Assembly: GCA_965222345.1 (NCBI GenBank) | Contig: CBDCTS010000007.1 | Location: 682,001 to 746,000, forward strand | Source: JADFGZ01 sp965222345 | Lineage (GTDB): Bacteria > Acidobacteriota > Terriglobia > 2-12-FULL-54-10 | Direction: 5' to 3' | DNA length: 64,000 nt | In this document: piece by piece, positions 25,391 to 34,914 of the stretch | How positions within the stretch are numbered: the first letter of the stretch is position 1 | How the letters are laid out: each line of letters opens with the position of its first letter | Position numbers and translations under genes: made by a program | The notes under the pieces: generated by a model | The model's database searches: none | Seen by the model: the letters and a program-made list of their open reading frames with translations, nothing else | Told to the model about the DNA's origin: nothing

Positions 25391-26731
25391 CTATACGATA
25401 GCGCTCAGATCGACTGCCCCGGAACTGTTGCCGTGCTTCTTGACGGGAATCCCCATCAGGTTCAACAAGGCCAGGTGGAAATTCGCAAATGGGGTCCCTT
25501 TAGCGTACTGAAGGTGGATGCCGCCCCTCTTGATCCGGCCTGATCCGCCACCCAACATCGCGACAGGCAAATTCCATTGATTGTGAATGTCCCCATCGCC
25601 CATGCCGGCGCCGTAGAAGAGGATCGAATGGTCGAGCAGCGAACCATCGCCATCCTTCGTGGCTCGCATTTTCGCCAGGAAATCCCTAAACAGCTTGGCA
25701 TGATAGACATTGACTTCCCCCGTCTGCTTGATCTTCCAGTCGACTCCCCTGTGGTGGGACAACGGGTGGTGGGGCGAAGTGTGTCCGAGGTTGCCATAGA
25801 CGATCTCGCTGTATTCCCGGCCCAGCATGAAGGTGCTGACGCGGGTCAGGTCAGTCTGGTAGGCGAGCAACTGCAAATCGAACATTGCCTTGACGTGCTC
25901 TTCATAGGTGGGCGGAATGCCCATCGGTCGCTCGGTCCCCGGCGGAATCGCCAACGCGTTATTCTCAGCCTTCTGGATGCGGCTCTCGACATTCCGAACG
26001 GCATCGAGGAACTCGCTGACCTTGGACTGGTCGCTCGCGCCGAGCCCCTTCAGGACACGATTCGTATCCTCGGACACGAAATCGAGAATGCTGCGGTCTG
26101 TCTTGGTTCGCGCGTTCCGCGCTGCCGGGTCCAGATTGTCACCGTCGCCAAACAGACGTTCGAATACCGCACGGGGCCTGTGCTCCATTGGCAGCGGCTG
26201 GGTGGGGGTGCGCCATGCAATTGTGTTGGTATAAGCGGCGTTATAGCCACCCTGAGCCTGTCCCGCAATCTCGGCGGCATCCTCGATGCAAAGCTCCAGC
26301 GACTCAATTTGGGTCTGCTTGCCGAACTCTTTTGCGGCGACCTGGTCCACGGACGCCCCGCAGTGGACGTCATTCAACGACTTTTTGGGGTCCACGCCCG
26401 TCAGATACATGCCGCTGCCGCGCGGGTGACCTCCCACGAACTGCGGCCCGCCATCGAGCCCACTCAGCACGACGAGCTGCTCCCGATATGGAGTCCATTG
26501 CTTCAGGACCGGGGTCATCTCGAAGTCAGCGCCCACCTTCTTCGGCAGCCATACGTCCCGAATGATGCCGTTCGGAACATAGATGTACCCCAGGCGGAGC
26601 GCCGGTGACTTTGTGATATCCAGCGCACCTGCGAAAGCCGGAACCATCCCATCCAGCAGCGGCAAAGCGATCGTTGCGCCCAGCCCCTGCAAAAACGTGC
26701 GTCGTGGAATAGCCTTCTTGAAAACCATCAT
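25391..26731 (-). CDS. DUF1552 exported protein, module copy 1
   Basis: The 446-aa product belongs to DUF1552, a family of unknown function distantly like DUF1501/alkaline-phosphatase-fold proteins. The N-terminus IPRRTFLQGLGATIALPLLDGM resembles a Tat signal (RRTFL and a hydrophobic stretch). Family hallmarks seen include AVFERLFGDGDN, SILDFVSEDTNRV, GREYSEIVYGNLG, HHPLSHH, DGDGSLLDHSILFYGAGMGDGDIH and the C-terminal LLNLMGIPVKKHGNSSG. The start overlaps the upstream DUF1592-type stop by ATGA. The close paralogue at 53509-54855 sits in the same order. The biochemical role is not known. Confidence 0.92.
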   Translation of the reverse strand: MMVFKKAIPRRTFLQGLGATIALPLLDGMVPAFAGALDITKSPALRLGYIYVPNGIIRDVWLPKKVGADFEMTPVLKQWTPYREQLVVLSGLDGGPQFVGGHPRGSGMYLTGVDPKKSLNDVHCGASVDQVAAKEFGKQTQIESLELCIEDAAEIAGQAQGGYNAAYTNTIAWRTPTQPLPMEHRPRAVFERLFGDGDNLDPAARNARTKTDRSILDFVSEDTNRVLKGLGASDQSKVSEFLDAVRNVESRIQKAENNALAIPPGTERPMGIPPTYEEHVKAMFDLQLLAYQTDLTRVSTFMLGREYSEIVYGNLGHTSPHHPLSHHRGVDWKIKQTGEVNVYHAKLFRDFLAKMRATKDGDGSLLDHSILFYGAGMGDGDIHNQWNLPVAMLGGGSGRIKRGGIHLQYAKGTPFANFHLALLNLMGIPVKKHGNSSGAVDLSAIV

Positions 26732-29163
26732 AACGGCCGTGACCTCCTCATTTGAAATGGTGTGCTCTTCACGATACCTAAAATTATGGACGACCAGCGG
26801 TAGTCGCTGGAAGCGGCTTCCCGCACGATCTTGCGAACGGCCGGAGCATCGTAATGCTCAAGGGTCCGGCCGAGAGCGTACGTCAGTAGTTTTTCTGTGA
26901 CAGCGGTGACAACGAGCTCGGGGCGGTTCTGCAATATCTCCCGAAGCCCCGCCACGCCCTGGAACTTTGCACCATCCGGGAGTACCCCGGAGGCATCGAT
27001 TGGAGCGCCATCGTCAACAGTGCGCCACTTGCCGATTCCGTCAAAGTTTTCCAGGGCAAAGCCAATGGGGTCCATCAAGGAGTGGCAACCCATGCAGGCC
27101 GGGTTGGAACGGTGCTCCTCCATCTGTTGGCGCAGACTGCCTGTAGCGCCCCCAGCTTTTTCTTCCAGGGAAGGAACATTGGGCGGGGGATCGGGAACCT
27201 GCACGCCCAGAATGTTTTCCAGCACCCACTTGCCGCGCTGTACTACGGAAGTCCGGTTGGCGTACGCCGTCAGCAACAAGATGCTGCCTTGGCTCATCAA
27301 GCCCTTCCGGTTTTCGTCCGTGAGCTGGACTCGCCGAAACTGGCTGCCGTAAACGTCCGGAATCCCATAGTGAAGAGCCAGACGCTGGTTTGCGAACGTA
27401 TAGTCGGCATTCAACAACTCCGGTATGGGGCGATCTTCCCGCAGCATGCTTTCGAGGAAGAGTTTTGTTTCCTGCTCGAATGCTTGGCGCAGGTTTTCAT
27501 CGAACTCCGGAAACACGTCCCGATTGGGCAACCTCGTTTTCACATTTCGCAACAGCAACCATTGTCCTGCGAAGTCGTCCACGAGAGCCTTCTTCGAGCG
27601 GGGATGGGCCAGCATCCGCCGCACCTGCTGTTCCAGAACGGCAGGGTCCCTCAGTTCGCCGCGTTCGGCCACGTCGAGAAGCTGCCCGTCTGGAAAACTG
27701 CTCCAGAGGAAAAATGACAATCGAGAGGTCAATTCCAAATCGCTGACTCTGTAGGGAGTATCCGGCGGCACAGTCTCTGGATCACGTTCGAGGCGGAACA
27801 GGAAGTGCGGACTGATCAGCAAACCTTGCAGTGCCGTCTTGATACCCGCCTCAAAGTTTCCCTCGCTTCGCCCGGTTCGGTAAAGCTGGAGCAGTGGACT
27901 GACATCCGCATCGGTGACAGGCCGCCGATAAGCGCGATGGGCCAGCGTGGAGAGAATCTTCCGGGCGCAGGCCTCCTCCTCATCGCCATTGTTTGTTGGG
28001 TTGCACACAAAAATCTTCTGGCGGCTGAGTGTCTCTCCCGGCCCTCTGGGGTTGAACGGCCCGCTGATCGAGACACTGCTCACGTCCGGGTCGCCCGCTG
28101 CCCGGTCCCCGGCTCCCGCGTCTTGCAAGGTGATCCGAGCGCGCTTTGAAAAGAAACCTTCCGAAACCGATTTTGCGGTTAGAAAAGCGATCTGAATCAA
28201 GTGGGTCCCCGCCTTCACCGGGAAGCGTACTTCCAAACCCGCATCGGCATTGCGTTCGTACTGGGATTGCTCGAAGTGTCCCTCATAATCGTCCTCGCCC
28301 GACTTCCCTACGTGCCCTCCCCCAAACTGGAGCAGCTTGATTCGGGAGCCATCCAGGCGTACGTCGAGCAGTTGCGGCTCGGCGATGCCGATCACATATC
28401 CGGCAGCTCCTGCCCTGAGCAGACGGACTTTAATGACGTATTCGGCGTCGAGCGGGAAGTGATGCTGAACCGCTATTCCTCCCCGAGTTCCCAACGGGAG
28501 GTCCTCGCTCATGCGGTCGCCTTGCACAAGGTTGGGAGAAACGGTGTACGTCACGATGTCCGGACTGATGGACGCATCGCCAAGAGCCAGCCGGCTTATT
28601 TTCCTTGCTGCTGACAGATATTTTTCCATCAAGCTCGGCGATACCGACAGGACCTGCCCCAGGTTATCGAAACCGCCCGAATTGTCGGCGGGAAGAAGAG
28701 TCTCCCCATCGATCTCCAGCCCCAGCAAGTCGCGGATCACATTGGTGTATTCGGTGCGGTTGAGGCGGTGGGCGGCGGTGGACCGGCCAGGGTTGACGTT
28801 GGCGATAGCCGCTCTATCCAGAGCCGCTTCCAGGTATGTGACCAAGGATTTATACGTGGCTTCGTCGGGCCTCGGCGCTGGCACGGGAGGCATGGCGCGG
28901 AAGCGAAGTTTGCTCACCACCTTCTCCCAGATTTCAGGGTTGGCGCCGGGATTCGTTACATCCTCCTTCTTGCTTAAAGTCAGTCCACCCGTCTTTAGCT
29001 TTTCGTTGTGACAGACAACGCAATAGCGACTAATCACCGCACTATATTGGGAAGGGTCGGCAGAAGCAGAATCCGAAGGCTCCTGAAGAAACCCCTGAAG
29101 GTAACCTGATCCGATTACCCCGATGAATGCGGCCCCAATCCAGCACCAAACAATCCTGTTCAA
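26728..29163 (-). CDS. DUF1587/1592/1588/1585 cytochrome-type protein, module copy 1
   Basis: The product has a membrane anchor or signal (NRIVWCWIGAAFIGVIGSG), a heme-type CVVCH at about residues 48-52, then the DUF1587 region (HRLNRTEYTNVIRDLL), a carbohydrate-binding-like middle, DUF1595 (AHRAYRRPVTDADV), DUF1592 (YRVSDLELTSRLSFFLWSS), DUF1588 with a second CMGCH at about 690-694, and DUF1585 (EKLLTYALGRTLEHYDAPAVRKI). Such multi-DUF proteins are common in acidobacteria and planctomycetes; the function is unproven, though two heme motifs suggest electron transfer or oxidation outside the cytoplasm. The start chosen is TTG at 29163, with AAAGGTG upstream, giving 811 residues, nearly equal to the 812 of the paralogue; another TTG at 29247 would add an atypical leader. 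Confidence 0.9.
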   Translation of the reverse strand: MNRIVWCWIGAAFIGVIGSGYLQGFLQEPSDSASADPSQYSAVISRYCVVCHNEKLKTGGLTLSKKEDVTNPGANPEIWEKVVSKLRFRAMPPVPAPRPDEATYKSLVTYLEAALDRAAIANVNPGRSTAAHRLNRTEYTNVIRDLLGLEIDGETLLPADNSGGFDNLGQVLSVSPSLMEKYLSAARKISRLALGDASISPDIVTYTVSPNLVQGDRMSEDLPLGTRGGIAVQHHFPLDAEYVIKVRLLRAGAAGYVIGIAEPQLLDVRLDGSRIKLLQFGGGHVGKSGEDDYEGHFEQSQYERNADAGLEVRFPVKAGTHLIQIAFLTAKSVSEGFFSKRARITLQDAGAGDRAAGDPDVSSVSISGPFNPRGPGETLSRQKIFVCNPTNNGDEEEACARKILSTLAHRAYRRPVTDADVSPLLQLYRTGRSEGNFEAGIKTALQGLLISPHFLFRLERDPETVPPDTPYRVSDLELTSRLSFFLWSSFPDGQLLDVAERGELRDPAVLEQQVRRMLAHPRSKKALVDDFAGQWLLLRNVKTRLPNRDVFPEFDENLRQAFEQETKLFLESMLREDRPIPELLNADYTFANQRLALHYGIPDVYGSQFRRVQLTDENRKGLMSQGSILLLTAYANRTSVVQRGKWVLENILGVQVPDPPPNVPSLEEKAGGATGSLRQQMEEHRSNPACMGCHSLMDPIGFALENFDGIGKWRTVDDGAPIDASGVLPDGAKFQGVAGLREILQNRPELVVTAVTEKLLTYALGRTLEHYDAPAVRKIVREAASSDYRWSSIILGIVKSTPFQMRRSRPL

Positions 29164-29650
29164 TGTTCTACACCTTTCCCTGCGGCCAATAAACACAGGT
29201 CTATGCGATGGAAGTTGTTTTTCCCAGGCTGTCCACAGGAATTCCAATCTTAGCCGCCTGCCTTATAACGCAAATCTACACCCCCAAAAATAGCTTGTCA
29301 AAGGGAATTTGTGCGTCGGTATTGCCTATTCACATCGTATCCCAATGCTTCCGCAATCAACTGTTGGTGGCCAACCCCTATCTCTACACAGGAAAAAGGA
29401 GCTTATGTCGGATTCGGAATAAACGGGAACTGCGATAGCCGAATCCATTCCTAACATAATTGCAATTGTGATTAAAGCGTTATTTTGATTCCGCCAACAA
29501 CTAGGGATCGTCTTTCCCGGCAAGCGCGGTTCTTTAACCTCTAATTGACCAGTTCGTCATCGAGACCCCGAACCAAAATCTGCGCCATGGAAATCCCCCC
29601 CGTTTCAACCGCATGCTACCATTAGGTTAGCTACACGGAAATCGGACACG
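29164..29650. other. Divergent intergenic region upstream of mutS
   Basis: Nearly 490 bases between the minus-strand module 1 and mutS. It must hold promoters for both. The part 29420-29500 is AT-rich. No firm -35/-10 pair, repeat or small gene was recognised. mutS itself has no strong ribosome site. Confidence 0.5.
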
Positions 29651-32290
29651 ATGCCTGAAACCTCGACGCCACTGATGCGGCAGTACAATTCCATCAAGCA
29701 AAAATATCCCCAGGCGCTGCTGTTTTTCCGCTTGGGAGATTTTTACGAACTCTTTTTCGAGGACGCCGTCATGGCCGCCCGCGAACTCCAGATTACCCTG
29801 ACCTCCCGCAACAAGGAGAAGGGAGTGGCGGTGCCCATGTGCGGGGTTCCCCACCACGCCGCCGACACCTACATATCGCGTTTGATCCGCAAAGGCCACA
29901 AGGTGGCTGTTTGCGAACAGATGGAGGAACCGCGCCTCGCCAAAAAGCTGGTGCGGCGCGAAGTCACGCGCGTCATCACGCCCGGTACGGCCTCCGGCAC
30001 GCAGCTCCTCTCGCCGCGCGAAAACAACTATCTGGTTGCCGCCTGCCGGTCCGGGGAGCGGATCGGCCTGGCCTGTGTGGACCTCTCGACCGGAGAGTTT
30101 CGCGCAACGGAGATGGAAGGAGCCGGCCGGGAAGCAAAGCTGGCCGAGGAACTCAGCCACCTGGGAGCGCGGGAGCTGCTCTCCCCGTCCGGCAAACCGC
30201 TGTTCCCGGAACCGGAAAGACGCTTTTCTTTTGCCGAAGCCGGGACCGGCCCTCCGCGCCTCACGCGCTCCGATCTGGACGAATGGGTCTTTGGCTATGA
30301 ATACGCCTTGCGTCAGTTGACGGATCACTTCCGCGTCCATTCTCTCGATGGATTCGGGCTGGAAGGCAAGCAGCAGGCAATCTGTGCCGGCGGCGCGTTG
30401 CTGCACTATCTGAAGGAGACGCAGCAAGGCACGCTGGCCCATCTGGACCGCATCCGCTTTTACGACCGGCAGCAGTGGATGGTGCTCGATTCGGTCACGG
30501 TCCGCAACCTGGAGCTGACCAAGCCTCTTTATGCCGGGGAACCGGACGCCACCCTGCTGGCCGTTGTGGACCGGACGGCAACCGCCATGGGAGCCCGGCT
30601 GCTGAAGTCCTGGCTGCTGCGGCCCTCGCTCGACCGGACCGTGATGGAGGCCCGGCTGGAAGCAGTCGAGCGGTTGCTCCAGCAGTCCGTCACGCGAGCC
30701 AAGCTCGCCAAGCAGATTGCCTCGGTTTACGATTTGGAGCGGCTGCTTAGCAAAGTCACGATGGCGACAGCCACGCCGCGTGACTTGGCCGCCATGAGAA
30801 ACTCCCTTGCGCCTTTGCCCCTGATCCGCTCCTTAATAGCGAGCATCGAGTCGCGCCGTTTGCGGGAACTTTGGGGGCAGTTGGATGAGCTGGCCGACGT
30901 GCACGGTCGCTTGGAGAATACGCTGATCGAAAGCCCGCCGCTCAATCTCAACGAAGGCGGGGTGATTCGGGAAGGCCACCACGCCGAGCTGGATGAGTTG
31001 CGCCGCTTGAGCCGAACCGCCAAGCAGACCATCGCGCAGATGGAGGCGCGGGAGCGGACCGAGACGGGAATCGGGTCTCTCAAAATCAAGTTCAACGACA
31101 TTTTCGGCTACTACATCGAGGTATCCCGTCCCAACCTGCCTCTGGTTCCTGACCGCTACGAGCGGAAGCAAACTCTGGTGAACGCGGAGCGCTTCACCAC
31201 CGGGGAGTTGAAGGAATACGAGCGCAAGGTGCTCGACGCCGAGGACCGTATGCTCGAAATGGAGCAGGGCCTGTTCCTGGAGTTGCGCGCCGCCGTTGGC
31301 GAGCACGCCGCCCGCATCCGGCGTACGGCGGCGGCGGTGGCCGAGGTGGATGTGCTCGCCAACTTCGCCGGTCTGGCAGCGGACTACAACTACTGCCGTC
31401 CTCAGTTCTCCGCCGACGGTGAATTTGAGATCGTGGCAGGCCGTCATCCGGTGCTGGAACGGCTGGGCGATGCGCAACAGGCCGAGCGTTTCGTCCCCAA
31501 CGACCTCTACATGAATGCCTCCGGTGAACGAATTCTGATACTGACCGGCCCCAACATGGGGGGCAAGTCCACCTACCTGCGCCAGGTGGCCCTGATCGCC
31601 ATTCTGGGCCAGATGGGGAGCTTCGTTCCGGCGGAACGCACCCGGCTGCCGGTCTTTGACCGCATCTTCACTCGCATCGGCGCCAGCGACAGCTTGGCGC
31701 GGGGCCGCTCCACCTTTATGGTGGAGATGACCGAGACCGCGGTGATCCTCAACACGGTGGGGCCGAACAGTCTGGTGATCCTGGACGAGATCGGCCGGGG
31801 CACGGCCACCTATGACGGGCTGGCCATCGCCTGGGCAGTGGTCGAGTATCTTCATTCCCGAACCACCGCCAAAACTCTCTTCGCCACCCATTACCACGAG
31901 CTGACGGAGCTGGCCGATCATCTGCCGAGCGTCAAAAACCAGCACGTCTCGGTAAAGGAATCCGGGAGCGAGATCATCTTCCTCCGCCGTGTGGAGCCGG
32001 GCAAAGCCGACCGCAGTTATGGGATTGAGGTGGCGCGTTTGGCGGCGCTGCCCACCGATGTGATTGAGCGGGCTCGCGAGGTCCTGAGCTACCACGAGCA
32101 GAGCGAGCACAGCCTGAGTGACCGCCTCAGCCCGGGCGCGGAGCCGCCCGGCGGCTTGCAGTTTACCCTGTTTACTCCATCAAACCAGGCTATCGTCGAG
32201 CGCCTTGCCGGCCTCGACATCAACAGTCTAAAGCCGCTCGACGCCCTCAATTTGCTGGCTGAGTTGAAGAAGGAAATTGAGAAGGGGTGA
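29651..32290 (+). CDS. mutS: DNA mismatch repair protein MutS
   Basis: The 879-aa product is a full-length MutS, which binds mismatched bases and starts repair with MutL. The N-terminal mismatch-binding domain has the Phe-X-Glu motif region (LLFFRLGDFYELFFEDA, FYE at residues near 35). The connector, lever and clamp domains follow, including the KFNDIFGYYIEVSR block. The ATPase has Walker A GPNMGGKST at 633-641, the SDSLARGRSTFMVEM switch, Walker B LVILDEIGRGTATYDG and ATHYHEL. The C-terminal SLKPLDALNLLAELKKE tail is the beta-clamp/tetramer region of MutS1. No mutL is in the window. Confidence 0.98.
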   Translation: MPETSTPLMRQYNSIKQKYPQALLFFRLGDFYELFFEDAVMAARELQITLTSRNKEKGVAVPMCGVPHHAADTYISRLIRKGHKVAVCEQMEEPRLAKKLVRREVTRVITPGTASGTQLLSPRENNYLVAACRSGERIGLACVDLSTGEFRATEMEGAGREAKLAEELSHLGARELLSPSGKPLFPEPERRFSFAEAGTGPPRLTRSDLDEWVFGYEYALRQLTDHFRVHSLDGFGLEGKQQAICAGGALLHYLKETQQGTLAHLDRIRFYDRQQWMVLDSVTVRNLELTKPLYAGEPDATLLAVVDRTATAMGARLLKSWLLRPSLDRTVMEARLEAVERLLQQSVTRAKLAKQIASVYDLERLLSKVTMATATPRDLAAMRNSLAPLPLIRSLIASIESRRLRELWGQLDELADVHGRLENTLIESPPLNLNEGGVIREGHHAELDELRRLSRTAKQTIAQMEARERTETGIGSLKIKFNDIFGYYIEVSRPNLPLVPDRYERKQTLVNAERFTTGELKEYERKVLDAEDRMLEMEQGLFLELRAAVGEHAARIRRTAAAVAEVDVLANFAGLAADYNYCRPQFSADGEFEIVAGRHPVLERLGDAQQAERFVPNDLYMNASGERILILTGPNMGGKSTYLRQVALIAILGQMGSFVPAERTRLPVFDRIFTRIGASDSLARGRSTFMVEMTETAVILNTVGPNSLVILDEIGRGTATYDGLAIAWAVVEYLHSRTTAKTLFATHYHELTELADHLPSVKNQHVSVKESGSEIIFLRRVEPGKADRSYGIEVARLAALPTDVIERAREVLSYHEQSEHSLSDRLSPGAEPPGGLQFTLFTPSNQAIVERLAGLDINSLKPLDALNLLAELKKEIEKG

Positions 32291-32610
32291 GGGAGAAGGC
32301 AGAAGGCCGAACTGCAAACATAGGCGCGCAGACAACCAACACCGCCGGTCCCAGTATATATCTATTCACTAGAACGATTTGTCGGCAAACAGCTCAAAAA
32401 GTACTTTTTTTAACCCCTTGTTTGGGGGGGCGTTTCTTTTTTTGGTGGCTTTTAGAACCTCTTTCCAAGAGTTTTTGTTGATTCTAAAAGACATAGTGGC
32501 TTCGTTTTGAAAAAAAACTATTTTCTCCCGCCCTCCTTCCCCTCCTAAGCTTCACAAACGCCCTCCGGCCCGGATTTTCCCTCGCGCAAATTCCGGGAGC
32601 AACAAAATTC
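32291..32610. other. AT-rich spacer with homopolymer tracts and inverted repeats
   Basis: After mutS the base composition turns AT-rich, in contrast to the GC-rich genes around. It holds a palindrome AAAAAGTACTTTTT (from 32396), a small CCCC-TTGTTT-GGGG hairpin followed by a T tract (32414-32443) that could end mutS transcription, and a nine-base inverted repeat CTTTTAGAA (32449-32457) / TTCTAAAAG (32482-32490). No protein-coding gene is recognisable. Confidence 0.5.
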
Positions 32611-32790
32611 TTCCGAGAATTCCGAATCTACCGAGAGAACCAAATCTACCGAGGAAACCGAATGTTCCGAGGATACCGAGTCTGCCGAAGGAACCGAATC
32701 TACCGAAGGAACCGAAGGAAACAGATAGGCCGATTCTTCCGAATCTACCGAATCTGCCGAATCTACCGAGGATACCGAGGATTCCGAAAA
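32611..32790. repeat. Degenerate 9-bp tandem array, 20 units
   Basis: The stretch divides without gaps into 20 units of nine bases with the pattern NNCCGANNN, for example TTCCGAATC, TACCGAGGA, AACCGAAGG. Only two units depart from the CCGA core (AACCAAATC and AAACAGATA). Read on the plus strand each unit is three codons, aromatic/Asn-Arg-X; on the minus strand the frames read as FGR-type or DSV-type triplets. Frames stay open through the array only because the unit is a multiple of three, so I do not call a gene. The array is not a CRISPR: units are contiguous with no spacers. Confidence 0.85.
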
Positions 32791-32999
32791 GGTAAGTGAA
32801 GCAAGCATTCCTGCCTTGAAGAGTGTAGGACGGGAGGCCTCTACGCCAGCGGGACAGGCGGGCCTGTCCTGAGCGCAAGGGTAGATTCTCTCTTGGGTTG
32901 CCAGGTTTTTTCTCTTTTGGAGAATGCCGCAACAACCTTCTCTCTTTTTGGGTTCATGCAACCTCCACGGGATAAAGCTCCGAGGCGCCCGTAAAAGAG

Positions 33000-33182
33000 T
33001 CAGCCCGTCGGAAGCAATCGGATTTGAATTTTGCAGCCGACCGCTTTCGCATATCTGCTGAGGCTGGACGGTCGCTTTCTGCTCTCCAGCCGGACAACCG
33101 TCAGTTGTGTTGTCCTCATTTTGCGGACCACTTCCGCCTGATTCAAACCGGTCCGGCTGCGGGCAGTGATCAACTGCCGCAA
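33000..33182 (-). pseudogene. XRE-type helix-turn-helix remnant
   Basis: About 60 codons read LRQLITARSRTGLNQAEVV then RKMRTTQLTVVRLES...RYAKAVGCKIQIRLLP. This matches the HTH of HigA/XRE-type antitoxin regulators (..ARxxAGLSQAEVARRMGTTQSAVARLE), with a deletion of several residues between the HTH and the RYA.A.G..L.IR tail. An in-frame stop just upstream removes the N-terminus; the only possible start is a TTG at 33182. No toxin partner is visible. It is probably a decayed antitoxin; a functional mini-protein cannot be excluded. Confidence 0.5.
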
Positions 33183-33281
33183 GGGCTTATTGCTGAATCA
33201 TCGTCACAGAGCTTCGGCGCGAGGTAGAATGTCAGTCGGATTGCGGTCGCGAAAGGAAATCAGAGAACGGGAAACAGAAGT

Positions 33282-34889
33282 TTGTCGAACATTCCCACCC
33301 CCGACCCGCATGACTCCCCGGCTGCCGCGCAACGCCGCCGCATCTTCCTGCAATCGGCGGCCATTGTAGGGGCGAGCGTTTTCCTCAGCCGGGTTCTGGG
33401 TTTTTTGCGCGAATGGGCCATCGCGGACCGCATCGGCTCCAACGCCGTCACCGACGCCTACTACGCCGCCTTTACCATCCCGGACATTCTGAACTACCTT
33501 CTGGCGGGCGGCGCGCTGAGCATCACCTTCATCCCCGTATTTCTGGATTATTTCGCCACCCGGCGGGAGGCGGAGGGGTGGCGCGTGTTTTCGATCGTCC
33601 TCAGCGCCATGTCCGTTGTGCTTCTGATCCTGCTGGTCGTTGCCGAAATCCATGCTCCCGTCTTGACGCGCTGGATTGCGCCGGGTTTTACGGCGGAGCA
33701 GCACTGCATGGTCACTCACCTGACGCGCATCATGCTTCCTGCGCAGGCCTTCTTTTACATCGGCGGCGTGTTGAGCGCCGTGCAGTACGCGCAGGGGCGT
33801 TTTCTGATCCCGTCGCTGGCGCCGCTGGTCTATAACGGGATGACCATCTGCTTTGGCATGCTGCTGTCCAGCCGCTGGGGCATCGAGGCGTTTTCCTGGG
33901 GCGTGCTGGCGGGCTCCTTGCTGGGCAACTGTCTGCTGCAGGTCTATGGAGTGTCGAAGTTCTTTCCGCAATTTCGTTTCTCGCTCAACCTGCGGCACCC
34001 GGGCTTCCGCCGCTTCCTGCGCCTCACGATTCCCATCATGCTGGGATTTTCCCTCATCTTCGTGGACGACTGGGCGATGCGGTGGCATGGGTCGTTTCTG
34101 GTTCCCGCCTCCATCACCTGGCTCAGCTACGGCAAAACTCTGATGCGCGTGGTGGTAGGCGTCTTCGGGCAGGCGGCCGGGGTGGCGGCGTTTCCGACGC
34201 TGGCGCGGCTGGTGACGGAAGAGAAGTGGCCGGAGATGAAAGAAAGCTTGCAGGACGCCCTGCGGCACGTCATTCTGGCGATTGTTCCGGCCTCGGTTCT
34301 GATGGCGGTCCTCAGCCGCCAGATCGTCTTTCTGCTTTTTTCGCACACTCGCTTGGAGCTTGCAGACATTGAGCAAACCGCCCTGGCGATGGTGGTCTTT
34401 CTGGCGGGGGCATTCGCCTGGGGCGGGCAAGCCATCCTGGCGCGGGGGTTCTACGCCATGCGCGACACCCTGACGCCTACGCTGATCGGCTCCGGCCTGG
34501 CGCTGGCCTGGTTTCCACTTTACGGGTTGCTCGGCGAGCGATGGCAACACCTCGGCCTGGCGGCCGCCAGTTCGCTCGGCGTGGTGGTCTATGCCGCTGT
34601 CCTGGGCATCGTATTGTTCCGCCGCCTCCGAATTCCGCTTCTACCCCTGGGTTCCTTCTTCCTGCGGACGGCGGCGGCATCTTCCGGGGCGGGAGCGATT
34701 GCACTCCTGCTGCAGCGGCTGCTGGAGGAGCATGTAAGCTGGCCGTCCATGAGCGGCTCTCTGGCCGGCTGCGCGGCGGCGAGTTTGGCGTTTGCAGCGA
34801 GCTTCCTGGCCCTGGCGCTGCTGGCGAGGCTTTTCTCCTGGGGCAAGCTGCGGGCAACAATAGTCCGCGTGACAAGGCCGGCGCCATAA
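33282..34889 (+). CDS. murJ: Lipid II flippase MurJ
   Basis: The 535-aa product is a MurJ/MviN family flippase that moves lipid II across the inner membrane for peptidoglycan building. It has about 14 predicted helices and the family motifs SRVLGFLREWAIADRIGSNAVTDAYYAAFTIPDIL (first half in TM1-2 region), GGALSITFIPVF and GQAAGVAAFPTLARL. The start TTG at 33282 has only a weak ribosome site; a later start inside the charged N-terminal tail is possible. The next gene, an antiporter, begins about 25 bases downstream on the same strand. Confidence 0.95.
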   Translation: MSNIPTPDPHDSPAAAQRRRIFLQSAAIVGASVFLSRVLGFLREWAIADRIGSNAVTDAYYAAFTIPDILNYLLAGGALSITFIPVFLDYFATRREAEGWRVFSIVLSAMSVVLLILLVVAEIHAPVLTRWIAPGFTAEQHCMVTHLTRIMLPAQAFFYIGGVLSAVQYAQGRFLIPSLAPLVYNGMTICFGMLLSSRWGIEAFSWGVLAGSLLGNCLLQVYGVSKFFPQFRFSLNLRHPGFRRFLRLTIPIMLGFSLIFVDDWAMRWHGSFLVPASITWLSYGKTLMRVVVGVFGQAAGVAAFPTLARLVTEEKWPEMKESLQDALRHVILAIVPASVLMAVLSRQIVFLLFSHTRLELADIEQTALAMVVFLAGAFAWGGQAILARGFYAMRDTLTPTLIGSGLALAWFPLYGLLGERWQHLGLAAASSLGVVVYAAVLGIVLFRRLRIPLLPLGSFFLRTAAASSGAGAIALLLQRLLEEHVSWPSMSGSLAGCAAASLAFAASFLALALLARLFSWGKLRATIVRVTRPAP

Positions 34890-34914
34890 TGGTCCAAGAA
34901 GGTGGACGCAAACC

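Noticed and set aside
32611..32790. CRISPR array
   Set aside because: Units are nine bases long, contiguous and degenerate, with no spacers and no cas genes in the window.
32545..32961. Minus-strand open frames of about 130 codons across the 9-bp array (FGR- or DSV-repeat peptides)
   Set aside because: They are open because the repeat length is a multiple of three; no ribosome site or flanking protein domain supports them, and several frames are open at once.
33204..34550. Long minus-strand frame opposite murJ
   Set aside because: It is Gln/Arg/His-rich and without domains, antisense to a well-recognised flippase.
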